In this document: positions 1-12,100 of the stretch, piece by piece | Numbering within the stretch: the stretch's first letter is position 1 | How the letters are laid out: each line of letters opens with the position of its first letter | Assembly (NCBI RefSeq): GCF_036417845.1 | Contig: NC_089985.1 | Location: forward strand, 29,842,583 to 29,906,582 | DNA: 64,000 nucleotides | Reading direction: 5' to 3' | From: Apteryx mantelli | Lineage: Eukaryota > Chordata > Aves > Apterygiformes > Apterygidae | Program-made: the position numbers and the translations under genes | The notes under the pieces: model-generated | Databases searched by the model: none | What the model was told of the DNA's origin: nothing | What the model saw: the letters and a program-made list of their open reading frames with translations, nothing else

Positions 1-1065
1 CCTTTTAATTTCTCCAAGTCTGCTGCATTACTTTGTTAGAAAAGTACTTCTGCTACTACTTCATTTAATGTAATAGACACTTGGTGGTTTGTACGCATCA
101 TCATTTTTTATTGGTTCTGCCAATAGGTTTAGGATTTCTAAGGAGAGAGAAAACCTTTTAGCTCTTATACTAGCTGGGTATTATATTTGCCTAAGAATGT
201 TAGAGGGACCTTTTTTATTTTCAGTTTCTTCAGTATCTAATTGGAGACACAGAGGCTCTCTGCCTTCATGCCCTCTTTTATTGTGGTACTGTCTTCAGTT
301 CTGATATCTTTTAGACACCAGGATGGTGCAAGATGGATTCTTGTAGTTTGACCAGCACCATCTTGGTTCCAGCCTTCTTGGATTTCACAGATCTTAGCAC
401 TGAGGCAGGGATTTTGAGGAAGAGCTATGAACTGGGCACCCTTCCGGACTACTTCTGACATCTTTAGATTTTCCTACCTCTGTCTCCTGAAGGCCTGTTA
501 TATTTCTTGGGATTCTGCAATTGAAAGGAACTGACATTTTAGCCTTGGAATCCTGGTATTTTCTTCAAATTCTCCCTTACTGGATTCATGTAAACCAACA
601 TCTTGTTGCCTTCTCTCGTGCTTACTCTTTCTCCCACCTAACTTTATTTCTCCTGCTTGTGATACTAAAATTTTCATTGTTTTATCTCCTCTTAATTACT
701 ACCTGTCTGCTTTCCTGTTCTCCACCTTGCTTAAGTGCATCTGCTAAGATCATCTTTCTTGCACATTATTTCTAGCTCTTCCTTCTTTAATTGCGTGAAA
801 CGTATATCTTTGTTTTTTTTCAAAACCCGTCTTAATACTCACAATTGTCCCCAACATTAACGTGTTCATCTCTCCTTCAGTTGTTTGCTTTATTCCATAC
901 AGTCCAGCATGTTAAAACCCTTCCTACCATGATAACTAAATCCTGTAGCCTCTCAAATTGGTATCCTTTCTCTCACACTGTCTACAAGATACCTTACAAA
1001 GTAGGATGGTTAAATTTTGCACAGCTTTTGGAAATGGTTAAATTCTTACCTGTTTTCCTCTCTAG
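1..1065 (+). other. CFAP57 intron (partial), no exon seen
   Basis: The sequence is AT-rich and interrupted in all frames, and ends in a polypyrimidine stretch and AG at 1064-1065, the acceptor of the first CFAP57 exon in the window. I see no further CFAP57 exon here. A 74-codon minus-strand open stretch at 237-461 was considered and not accepted. Confidence 0.6.
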
Positions 1066-4000
1066 TTCGACAGCCTACAGAAAGACATTGAGGAGCGAAA
1101 CAGTGAGATTGAGGAAATTAAACTGGAACAGCAGAAGCTGCAAGGCATCATTACATCACTGGAGAAGGACATCTTGGCACTGAAGAGGGAGATTCAAGAG
1201 AGAGATGACACTATCCAAGACAAGGTGAGAAACAGGATGATTGATTCAGGTCAAAGTCACCCTCCTTTAATTTAATACAGATATTTATATTAATAGTATT
1301 GTGTTATGATAATATCCAGTATCCTATTCTGAGTATCTATTCTGTCCCAGACATGACTGGAAGATCAGTTTTAACTTAAAGATTTTGCAGGTTTTAGTTT
1401 GGGAACTTTATGTTTTCCCCACATTCTAAGTTTTCCTTGGGGAACTAAAGTTCAGGCTGTTGAGTTTTTTATCCCCTGCTTTGGGACTTGTAGATGGCTC
1501 TCTGCATTATTTGACACCCCTCCCCCTGCAATCTGTGTGAGGTGTGTGACAAAAGTCAATTCTTCCACAAGAACTGTGCCTGCTATGTTCGCCTCTGTTA
1601 TATTTGTGCCTTGACTGAGGAATCTGTTCAAGAGTGCTATGTGTGATTCAGATCTCCATACCCATTTTCCCCAGGAGAAGCGGATATATGATCTAAAAAA
1701 GAAAAATCAGGAACTGGAAAAGTTCAAGTTTGTACTGGATTACAAAATAAAGGAGCTTAAGAAGCAAATACAACCACGTGAAAATGATATCATGGTAATG
1801 AAGGAGCAGATCCGTGAGGTGAGCAACATGGTCATTTGGCTTCTGCTACTCAGCCTTTTATCTGGTTACAAAGTTGGCCAGGCAAATCCCTTGGAAAACT
1901 CTACCTTATTTGCTCCTTGAGTTCTTTGAAAGATACACAGCACTGATTCAATATCTTTGTGCCTAATAAAAATACTTATGCACAGCAGCTGCTATTTAGT
2001 TTTGTATTACATGCTACCAGTGATGGATATGGTTACTTAAACTCCTGTTTCAGTATTTAATGCCAGACTCTTCAACAATGTCAGTTTTGATCAAAAATAC
2101 CTCTCATCCGTATGTGGTTGGCTCCACATACCTTGTAGAGCTTGTGAGATACTGCCTTTCCTGGTCTGGAGGAAGAGAAAGTGAACTTCTTCCCTGAAAA
2201 TGTTGCAGATTTCTGCAAACCTAACCCAATTTAAAGGTTAGGTACATGGACAAATTACCGTTCATCAGCTGCTCCATGGAAACTTTTCATGTGTTCGTAC
2301 ATAGCTTGCAGCAAATTCATTGAGGCAATTTATTTGTGATACCACCTTGCCATAATCTCTCTGCTGATGTGCCTTTAACACAGCCAAATTAGGACTATGG
2401 TGACATAGCTAATCAGTGACCTGCTAATTTTCATAAGTCTGTTTATTCAGAAGAAAAGCCTTTTTAATAAAATGCCAACTAATGAACATTTTATATGCAT
2501 GTCAGACTAGCATGATGAAAGTCCTGTCCTCTCCTTTGGTCACAAACTCACATCAGTAAATGCTGGAGTATCCTTAGTGCCTCTTATCCATCTGATCTGT
2601 GTGAGCAGTCACAGCTTTTCATGCATTTGTTTCTTTTCAGTGCTGATTTCCTCTCATTGCTGCACTTATTCTTTCCAGTATTGACTGTTAATTTCCACCT
2701 CCACCCATCTTTATTCTGATGGAACAGTACAACTCCACTTCAACTCAGGCAAATAAAGGGTCATCACTTAAGTACCCATTACGGAAAAGGGGGTTGACTA
2801 TCCAGTTTTGCATTTTCTGTATGTTCTGACAGAGGGCAGTGTTGTTCCAAAATTGGCTTGAAGTTTTGAGTTGCAGTTCAACCTGAAGGGGGACCTACTC
2901 CCTCACGTCCGTACTTTAATACTGTGGTTTTCCTGTTTTATGTTGTTTTTTCAGTAATGTCTACTTTTAGTCCTAATTTCCTCCTCCTGCTTCCTTTCAG
3001 ATGGAGGGGGAACTGGAACGATTCCACAAGCAGAACGCACAGTTGGAACTGAACATCACGGAGCTGCAACGGAAGCTAAAGGCAACTGACCGCGAGGTGC
3101 ACAGAGAGAGGCAGAAGGTATGGGGTATGACCACTGTGCAGTGGTCCACAGTTCCTGCAGAATGAAGCTTGTGGGGATGGAACACTGCAGAAGCATTAAT
3201 GTGAGCAAAATGCTCCTTCATGGATCCTGTATACAAGGTCCAGTGAACAGGAGAGTCTCTGGTAAGTAAGTGGGGACAAAGGCAGAAAACTTCCAAGCCT
3301 GCAACCAGATTGGAGAGTTGATATTAAAAAATTCCAGCTGTTTATATGTAAGTTTGTTCAAAAGGTCAACACATACATTCTGCCAGGTTTAACAGAGCAG
3401 TGAGGCAGATGCCTAACATACTGCTTCTTCCTGCCCAAGCTTGAAATCTCGGGACAGTGGACCCAAATAGGAGCAACGCATGGGCTAGCACCTACAATGA
3501 TATGCAGGCATTAATAGGATGAAACGAAGGGTGGGCTTATTCGTGGAGGAGACAAGGGCTCCTTGTGCTTGAGAACAAGCAGGTCAGACATGAGGGAGCA
3601 AAAAGAACTGAAACTGAAGATGAAGGAGCTTAGCAGGCAGTGCAGGACTGGGAAAGAAAGGAGAGGGGACTGTCAGAAAACAAATAAGAGTGAGAAGGGA
3701 ATCTTGATGTGAAATTATCAAGTTTGCACATCTGATATATCCTTTGTCCCTTGCCATCTCTTATTAACTGTTTGCATCTTGTTTCTAAATAAGAATGTAG
3801 GCTGTTTGGGAAAGGACTTTGTGGGATAGTGTTCGTGATAATATGCTGCTATTCTTCACTTGAGGTCTCTGGGTGCTGACACTGGCATTACCTACTGCAA
3901 ATATCATGGATTAAGTGTTACTGCTAAAACTTGTCACTAGTATTCCACATGCAGTGCTCAGCCTGAGCAGGTTCTCTTTAATGACATATTTTAAAAAATT

Positions 4001-7000
4001 AAATGGACTTTAAAAAGTCCTTAAAACATATGAGAGATTTTCACCAGTTCAACTAGACTTTCAAGGTATTGCACAATGTGGAGTGCTCTGATCAGTCAGA
4101 TAAGAGTGTACCTACATAACTCTTGCAGGAACAAAATATGAAAGCTCTCATCAAACGATTTAAAACAGATCTTCATAACTGTGTGGGCTTCATTCAGGAT
4201 TCCAGAAAACTGAAGGATAGGATTTGTGAGCTCTACACCAAGTATGTGCATCAAACAGACATGGTGAGTCAAGGCCTTTGTCTTCTCCTTGCAGGTGAGC
4301 TTATTTGGTAGTGTAATTACTGAGGCAACATGCTGTCGCCCCTCAGGTGGAGACTGTAGAATTAGACACAGATTTGCAGCAGGAGTACATCAGACAGCGA
4401 GAGTATCTTGAGAGGAATTTTGCAACTTTAAAAAAGAAGGTGGTGAAAGAAAGTGAAATCCACCGAGCTGATTATGTGCGCATCATGCAGGTAATGAGCC
4501 TTTTCCCTGTGGTATGGGGAGGGAAGAAGGAAGCAACTGCACAAAAGAGGCTTTAGCAGCCTTGCTGCTATAGTTTCTTAAGACTTTGAAACAATTTTTA
4601 TTTGCTCCCTTGCCAGATATTCCTAGGGGTTTCAAATGCTTCCATTCACGGGTAATATTCATTGAGCTACTGGAGTTCTACAATTGTCTGGATAAAAAAC
4701 CCAAGATCTCTGAAGCAAGAAATTGTTATATGGACTGACTTTTTTGGCCATTTAGTCCCACATCCACTTATCTGAATTCAAAAACTTTCTGCTTTTCACA
4801 TCCAGGTTTTCACAGGAAGCTCAAAAACAAATGATGAATATGCCCATCAGTACCAAGACATCTTGCTTGGAATCCTTGTTCCTTACAGGGCAAGATAAAC
4901 TTGCAGCTACTGAGGCCAAAGATCTGATGTGTTTTCTCCTGGAGTGAGAGGATCTAAAGCCCCACAGCTAACTTCCTGGGAGGACAACACTCCCACAGTC
5001 TATTATTACCATGATCTCCTTCTGCTCAGTCAGCATTTCCCTTTCCCCTCACTAGCCCTTTCTTCATTGTTACTTTATTATGCTTCCTCAGGGTCTTTAT
5101 ACCTCTGTCCCCTCTTAAGTCCTCTATTCTTTGCTCTTTCTTCATAGCCCTCCCTCAGGCCCAGGCAGCAGCGATCTTCTTCCTTGGCCCTGTTTTAATT
5201 TCTGTACTACATCTCTGGGTTAGAGATTTCCATTTGGCACAAAAGGAGATGGTTTCAAAAAATAACCTGGAAAATTTCCCTGCTGGAATAGGGTGACAGA
5301 TGGTGCTTACAATGATAATACTTGATGTCTTGGATCAGTAAGCCTAACATGAAATGATGATTAAAACTGAATTAATAAAACATCTGGAAGATGAAGATAT
5401 CACAGCTTCTAACCAGCCTGGTTTCTTCAAAGAAAAGGCAGTTCTCTGAAGTCTCATAGATTAATGAGTCTTTATGGCCAGGAGGAATTATCATGGTCTT
5501 CCAGTCCTTCACAGTGGTCTTTTTTTTGACTAGTTTAGACGAACTTCTGTCAGGGCTTTCTTTGAACAGGTGAATGACATCTCGAAGGACTTCTAGCTCT
5601 GTATTTCTATTAGTTCTCAGTTGTAATTACATTTTCAGAGCTGTGCATTCCTCTTTGAGTGACTATTCATAGGTACATTTCATTAGTGACTATTGCAACA
5701 GTTGATTAGAACTGTCAAGATAATTTTAATTATTCTTACCACTTGGTAAGTTACTTGTTGTTAGTCTGTTAGTTTTCCCTCCAAACCTTCTATATTCATA
5801 ATGGCTTCTTTGGTCACCTGGATACATTAGAACAAGCGTACTGAATAATCTTGAAGTAATAGTGCTTATAAAGTATAAGAAAGAAGTATGTATAGCATGA
5901 TCCTTTCTATAATATGTCCTACCTGTTTCTGGCAGTCAGCACTTTAGGAACTTCCTAGGCTGCAGACTGCATCCAGACATCATGTGCAGTCCTTCCTGAT
6001 GGCCTCATCCTACATGCATTTGATCAATCCGTTTTTTGAAACAATTTCTGCTTTGCCACATCCTTTGACAATAAGTTTTATAATGTACATTTATTTTAAT
6101 TCACTACATGATCATTTTATTGCAGTGCAGGCTTTCTGTCAGACTGCAAAGGCTGAATTAAAGATGTATCTCTCCAGGTAGCATGCGTATGCAGAAAAAT
6201 ATTATCATTGTCAACAAGCAGCCTTTTGGCATACAGCAAGCCAGACAAGACAATTCTGCATAGCCCAGGCTACCTCATACAGGAGAGGTGTTACGCTGTG
6301 CAAGATCTTGAATTGATAGCAGGCATTCAGCTGCGTCAGTTTACCCAGAGTAAACTTATGACTCATGACCAAAGAACTCCACCTAAACAAAAATGGTGTG
6401 CCACGATCCTGAAAGCTGGTCAAAAGAAAAAATCTTTCTTACTGAGTCTTGGAAGTTATCCTCTTCATGTGTCCTTTCAGGATCAAGCTCTGGGATAAAT
6501 GCACAGTTGTCAAATTTCATCTGTGTTTAAAGACTTGAATTAATGAAGTCACAAAATATTATTGTTTACTTATTTTAGAGCAGGCTTCAGAAGCTCATCA
6601 ACTCATCCTGCTTCTAGAGTCTAACACAATCACTGCAAAAACAACTGTTCTTGCCCAACAAGTTCAGACCTTAACACATTCCACAATCTACCTCTCTGTC
6701 AGTGTCTGGTTCTGTGGACGGTGACTTTCAGCTGAGGGGAAACTCGAGCACAGTCAGTATACTTTTCTTAGAGTCAAGTATTTAGAATCTTGCCACATGC
6801 ATGTGCCTTGAGTTACTGCTGCTGGCTTGAATTCCTGGAGCGCGTCTGTACAGACAATTGCTGTAAGCGCTGTGCCTTGCTACTAACCAGTTCTGAGTTG
6901 TCCATTTGTACTACATTGACTCTTGTATGATGCTAATACTTCATCAGTATACTGTATAGAAACAAATTATGTGCCTTACAGAAATCTCACACAACATAGG

Positions 7001-8853
7001 TGTATCAACCAAAATTGTCATCTCATCCAAAAAATCAAGATTTGAAAAGACACCTTTTTCATAGGAAAATGTCATTAATCTTTTTTCTTATTTCCTGCTG
7101 TTTTGCTGAGTTCGCAATTGCTTGGGATCAGTATTAGATGAGGTAGCCTATGCTTGCCTTTTGGTCATTTATCCTTTTAAAATATGTCCATATTTGGTGA
7201 AGTTCCAGAGGCTGGAATGATGCTGTGTTCTAAAATGTCTGAAAAACCGCCGCAGGTAGTTGAGATCATTGCTACTCTCGGTACAAGTATGGTAGCAGCT
7301 GTTTAACATTCCCACTTGCTGTTGATATGATAAGGTAGCTCATTGTCTTTGTATGAGACAAATATACAATTCCGCTTCTGTTGAATTCAGAACAGAAATA
7401 TCTAGTTAATGGTGCTCCTGTTTCTGATTCATGGGCAACAGTTTTATTATCCTTCACTAGTATCAGCTCCATATTGTTATTGTTGAAGTCTTTCAATCTG
7501 TCAATAGAGTGGGTACAAGAGAACCATATTACATTCACCTGTACTTTCACAACTATTTCAGCAAGATACTTTGTTGCAGGCTATTAAGGAATTAGAGGGT
7601 TGATATTTTATAGATTGAAAACTGACTAAAAAAGAAAGAAAGATGACTAAATGGCCAGCTTTTCCCTGTAACAAAATGTTAGTAGTAGGTATATCAAGGA
7701 TCCATATGCTTTATATATTTCTTAATAATTTGGAAGGGGTGTTGGAAAGTGATGTTAGTCAAAACTAATGAATAAGGCTCTGAAGAAATGCAAGGAGATA
7801 TATATAATTTAGGTGAACAGACACATGGTGGCAAATGAAAAGCAAAATAATGCACACTGGAGGGAGAAATGGGAATTCTTCATATTAATTCTGAATTAAT
7901 TGAATCCATCTCAGAAAGGGACCTGAGCTTCACTGTGGAGTTGACAAAGAAGATGGTATCTTAAAGTGCAGCTGCAGTCAGAAAAGCAAAACAAATACTA
8001 GCTTCTTGAGGAGTGTGATTAGAACACTGTCATGTTTTACATCAAATCTGTACTGTAGCCTTGTCTGAAATACTGTGTGGTGTACTGATAGCCCTAGCTC
8101 AGTAAGCATATAATATCTCCTGCCTGTGATACTAATTCTGTGCTGTCTAGTGTCCTTTCCCATGGACAGGAAGATACATATTGCTAAGTCAGATAGTACC
8201 TGCACTTTTCATCATAGAGCATATTGTTATTGCAGGAAAATGTGAGTCTGATTAAGGAGATTAATGAGTTGCGGCAAGAACTGAAGGTGACCCGCGCCCA
8301 GGTACATGACCTCCAGTCAACACTAGGATTAACCAAGAAAAAACAAGTAATTCGAGACCCAGGTGAATAATGCTTCTTGTATGTCTCCGTTTTATCAGTT
8401 TTCATTTCAGAAGCCCTCTTTGTTATCTGCAAACAGTTCTGCTACTCTCTCTGTATGGTTCCAGCTTGTCTGCCTGGTGGTACCTGTTATATTATAATGT
8501 AAGTTGTAGAAACTGCTGAATACTTTAGAATCTTACTGTTTAGCTCTACTCCTTCAGTCCTGAAAGATGCCTTTCCTTGCTCATTCCCAAGAACTCTGCA
8601 GGCTGGGATCTTTGTTACTCTGTTCTCTCTTCTCTGATATTATCTTCTAGCTCCCTCCAGTGAAGTGCTGTTCAGCCCAGCTGTGCTGAGGTTGAATGCA
8701 GAGAAAGAAAGTGAAAAGATCATAGAAATGCAGCAGCTAGAAATTCAACGCCTGCGAGACCAAATCCAAGAGAAGGGGCAGGTCCTTGCAATTCAGCCCC
8801 TCTCAGATGGAAGGCTTCCTATGCTGAACCTGGAAGGAAGCCACAGGACATAG
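1066..8853 (+). CDS. CFAP57: CFAP57 (WDR65), C-terminal coiled-coil exons, 5' partial
   Basis: Cilia- and flagella-associated protein 57. The family has N-terminal WD40 repeats and a long coiled-coil C-terminus, and in Chlamydomonas (FAP57) it helps place inner-arm dyneins on the axoneme. The window holds the last seven coding exons: 1066-1224, 1675-1818, 3001-3117, 4129-4263, 4347-4490, 8236-8362 and 8651-8853, with stop TAG at 8851. All have AG/GT borders. The first five are exact multiples of three in phase 0, and the sixth ends in phase 1 and joins the last. Together they give 342 residues, nearly all Glu/Lys/Gln-rich heptad coiled coil, for example [19 protein letters not shown] in the first and [13 protein letters not shown] near the end. 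The last 30 residues leave the coiled coil. The WD40 part lies upstream of the window. The assignment rests on coiled-coil character plus the TMEM125-C1orf210-TIE1-MPL synteny; exon joins are inferred from phase. Confidence 0.85.
1515..1643 (+). other. Short cysteine-rich open stretch in a CFAP57 intron
   Basis: Forty-three codons are open between two TGA stops in the intron between the exons ending 1224 and starting 1675. The peptide has eight cysteines and one histidine in a spacing like a zinc-binding fold: [17 protein letters not shown], then [11 protein letters not shown], then a last Cys in QECYV. There is no good start codon and no flanking splice pair was identified. It could be a remnant of a PHD- or RING-like exon, or chance. 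No function is proposed. Confidence 0.2.
5325..5510 (+). mobile_element. Possible CR1 LINE fragment, strongly decayed
   Basis: The stretch 5325-5455 reads like the reverse-transcriptase part of old sauropsid CR1 copies (the 'cagtaagcctaacatg' ... 'catctggaagatgaagata' ... 'aaccagcctggtttcttca' order). It is followed by a short stretch around 5455-5510 like the ATAGATTxxxAGGCCAGxAGG motif found at reversed CR1 ends. The match is from memory and by eye only, so confidence is low. Confidence 0.3.
7700..8130 (+). mobile_element. CR1-type LINE fragment in a CFAP57 intron
   Basis: The order of landmarks follows the 3' half of the CR1 ORF2 consensus as I remember it: 'aataatttggaaggggtg', then 'aaaataatgcacactgg', 'cagaaagggacctgagctt', 'gcagctgcagtcagaaaagc', then the stretch around 8035-8080 matching the part coding for the (V)RPHLEYCVQ motif. 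It is heavily mutated, with many stops, and lies on the same strand as CFAP57 just upstream of the exon at 8236. It is an old insertion. Confidence 0.55.
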
Positions 8854-9117
8854 CCAGAATGACCATGGTTCAAGAACATCTTACATTACTCTATTCTGCT
8901 GGCAAGATCAGAAGTCCAACAGCATTGATTAGACTTGCCCTATCCTGTACTCTTCCAATAGAAGCATTTATGCAGCACTCAGTAATCTGAAACACAAGCC
9001 ACTTGCCTTCTCTCCATCTTTCTTTCCTGGAATCTACCCTTTCCATGAGGACTTACCTTTTCCTTAAGCGTGCATGGTCAGAAACCTGCCTGCTGCCTAG
9101 GAGCCAAGAGAAAAACA

Positions 9118-9123
9118 AATAAA
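9118..9123 (+). terminator. CFAP57 polyadenylation signal
   Basis: A canonical AATAAA lies 265 bases after the CFAP57 stop codon. It is followed within about 30 bases by a T/G-rich stretch ('ttgatctttgtgcc'), as expected of a downstream cleavage element. No better hexamer lies between the stop codon and this point. Confidence 0.7.
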
Positions 9124-12100
9124 CTTATGTTAATGCAAGATTGATCTTTGTGCCTTCATGCTAGGACAGGTGCACACCTCTATCCTGAAAAATACCATGT
9201 CCTAGTCCAAAAGAGCTAGTCAAGCTTTGTAAACCTTTTCCACTAGAATTCATATCTGGTGTCATATCGCGCTGCAAAAATCAATATCAGCCTTTTGTTT
9301 GCAAGTATTGAATTGCTTATCCGTACACATGGCTGCCCATAATATGAGATAGATGTCACTGTTATTCCAAGCAGCTATTCAGTCACAGATTAAAAATAAT
9401 TAGCCTATGAAGGCAGCCTTTAACTAGTGGTCAAGTACGCTTGAACTGGAGCCTTTGCTCAAGGCCCTGCCTCATATCTAGAGATGTGTTGTATCATCTA
9501 TTATAATCATTTCAGTAAAATAAAAAGGTAGCCCAGTTTCAGACTCCAAAATCTGCAGTGAAGTCTGAATCTTATGTTGTAACTCTTCTGTTACGTAGAT
9601 AAATTCATCTTTGCCTGTCTTCTTTCTAACATCTGCTACCCCTCCAGTTTATTTCTTCAGTGAAATTCTCCTAAAAAGTTACTTTGCAGTATACTCATGC
9701 ATAAAAAAAGACAAGGAGTCATCTACCTAATAATTAGGGAAAAAAGAAAGTGAATTTTTGCATCCTTGGTTGTCAGTGCATGATACACACTTGCCTCACT
9801 GAGGAATAGTACTTGTACATCCTAAGTTTAAGCTACTGATTGAGATGGGAACTATATGGTGTTTTAACTGTCAGTGCATTATTGTTTCCATTTCCTGTTC
9901 TGAATTGTTGAGAAGTGACAAGTGCTTTCTACATACTCCTAATAATACTTTACAGAAGATCATGGTGTCAAGACTGGATAACATGTTAGCTGTGTTACCA
10001 TTAGAGATACCAGACTCCTTTCCGGGCTAATGCCGTGGTAAAACAGATGATTCCATGAGCTGCTAAGGCCTAGGAGATTACAGTTGAATGTTTTGTCCAT
10101 GAATGTGGAATGAAGTTTCTTTAGTCCTACTTTTTTATTTTGCAGCCTTAACCTGAATGAAGCTCAAGTTTGACAGGAACAAAAGGAAGAAGTAAAAATG
10201 GAATTGGTCTCTTAATGAGAAAGTTTAACACTCTCCCCCCCCCCCCCCAGTCATCTTGATGTTTCCTATACAGAAAGAGGATGTAATTAATGTCATTATC
10301 AAATATTTTAGAAACTGGTTCCCTCTTAAATTTTCAGAACACACCCATTTTAATTTGCTAGACTCCCATATGGTATAATTTTCCCCTCACTTTGTCAGAG
10401 TAAATTGAGCGGTAGAAGCCACTGCTTTAATAGATGTGGTTTAGACAAATGGAATCAATCTTTCTAAAAAAGAAGAACCCTCTCCTGATAAGAGGAGGAA
10501 GCATATGCAAGTGAAGAATGATTTCTGAGTGTTGGCTAATATGCTTAAAAGTATGCCCATGTGTCACCCTCATTAGGAAGATATAATTTTAAAGACAATA
10601 TAAGGCCTGCTGGATGAAGCCTAGGTAGACAGCTGGCAAACAGGATTCAAGAGGATTTTGAGCTTGATCTTGGCTGGAGAGAGGCAACTAAAATATTGTT
10701 TATAAGGGAGAATGTTAAAAGTCAGGCATAGCAGAATGTTATAAACTGAGTTTTGTCAGAGACCCACTGGAAGCAAAATAGATGTACTGACCACTTCTAT
10801 ACGGGGAAAACAAGGCCAAGGTCAATTTTCCATGCATATGCTGCAGAAATGTTTTCAGAATTAAGTTTTAACTGGATTATGATTTTGTATGCTGATGGTC
10901 TTCTGAATTCTATTGAATCTTTTATCTCTAGAAGTATCAGCAAATTACTTGTTATAATATATCAAGAGTTGTTGTTCTGAAAAGCTACAAGAGTAGCTAA
11001 AAATTTATATTCCTCAATGGAGAGTAGCCATCACCATCCCACTTTATGCCATGGCACTTTGTGAATCATCCTTACTGAGGATATCTGCCTTTTACTTTTA
11101 AACTCACTGAACTTACCGTGAGGAAAAAGTGTTACCAGTGAACAGATGCTATCCAGGCTCAAAATGTTTCAGCTAGTGTCTGCTCCAGCACTAGGTAACA
11201 ATCCCTGTTGAGCCCTGCTTGCTGAATAGACTGCTCTGAATCCTGAGCCGTGTATAATACATCTTTTGCAGTGTCCAAACACTGGCCTCCCTGGCTGCTT
11301 GTGGGGTGCAGAGCTCCATCCTGGTGCCTGTTCTTGAAGTGTATTTCAAAGTCCTGCTGTTTAGCTAAAGCATACTCAAAAGAGCTCTGGCTTTGTAAAT
11401 ATTAAATAGATAAGCATATGGTGAAAAACATTATGCTTGTATGCTGTTCCCTGCCTGCCTCCTCATGCCTTGGGATGGGTTAAAGTTCTCTCAGGGTGCA
11501 AAGACACCTCCTGCCTTCATCCTCTCTTAGTCTGCATTGTCTATTTCTCCTCTTGTTGCCTAAAGGAGCTGGTGAACATCTCACACTTTGTAAAGTTACA
11601 GGCCACTTTTTAAAGTAACCATATGGCCATCTTTAAAGTTGAGCAAGGTTTCCTGTTGAATGATATGTTTGTTAACTGGCCCAACAAAAGGATGGTTTTT
11701 TCTGGTAGGGGTAAGCTCATTGTTCAAGAGTGTTTGTACAGGGAAACCCTCCACATCCCTTTTGCTGTTTTAGGTCGAGGACACCAAGCACCGGACAGAT
11801 TATATTACACAAGTTTCATAAGATCTGTCAGATTTTACACTGACAAATTCCTGAAGCTGTCACACTAATTAGTATCTAATTGTGTTAGCATATCCTAAGC
11901 TTCACTTTTCATAAACTGCTAGAAAACTAGGATGTGACTTTATAACTGAGACTCCCTTTCCATTATTTAGGCTAGAGATGTTGTTCAACCCAGTTCTCCT
12001 TTTTCTACATCTCCCAAAAGGTTTGCCAGCTGCTCAAACATACAGTAGTGATCCCCCTCTGCTATCACTAAGCCCGGCCACAAAGAGTGGATCAGGCAGG

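Larger units (their letters stand above)
4491..8235 (+). other. Largest CFAP57 intron in the window
   Basis: This is the 3.7-kb intron between the exons ending 4490 and starting 8236. It carries CR1-like LINE remnants (listed separately) and otherwise AT-rich sequence with stops in all frames. No additional exon was supported. Confidence 0.6.

Noticed and set aside
237-461. 74-codon minus-strand open frame in the first CFAP57 intron
   Set aside because: The peptide looked vaguely like a processed gene piece but I could not match it to any family and it has no splice or transcript context.
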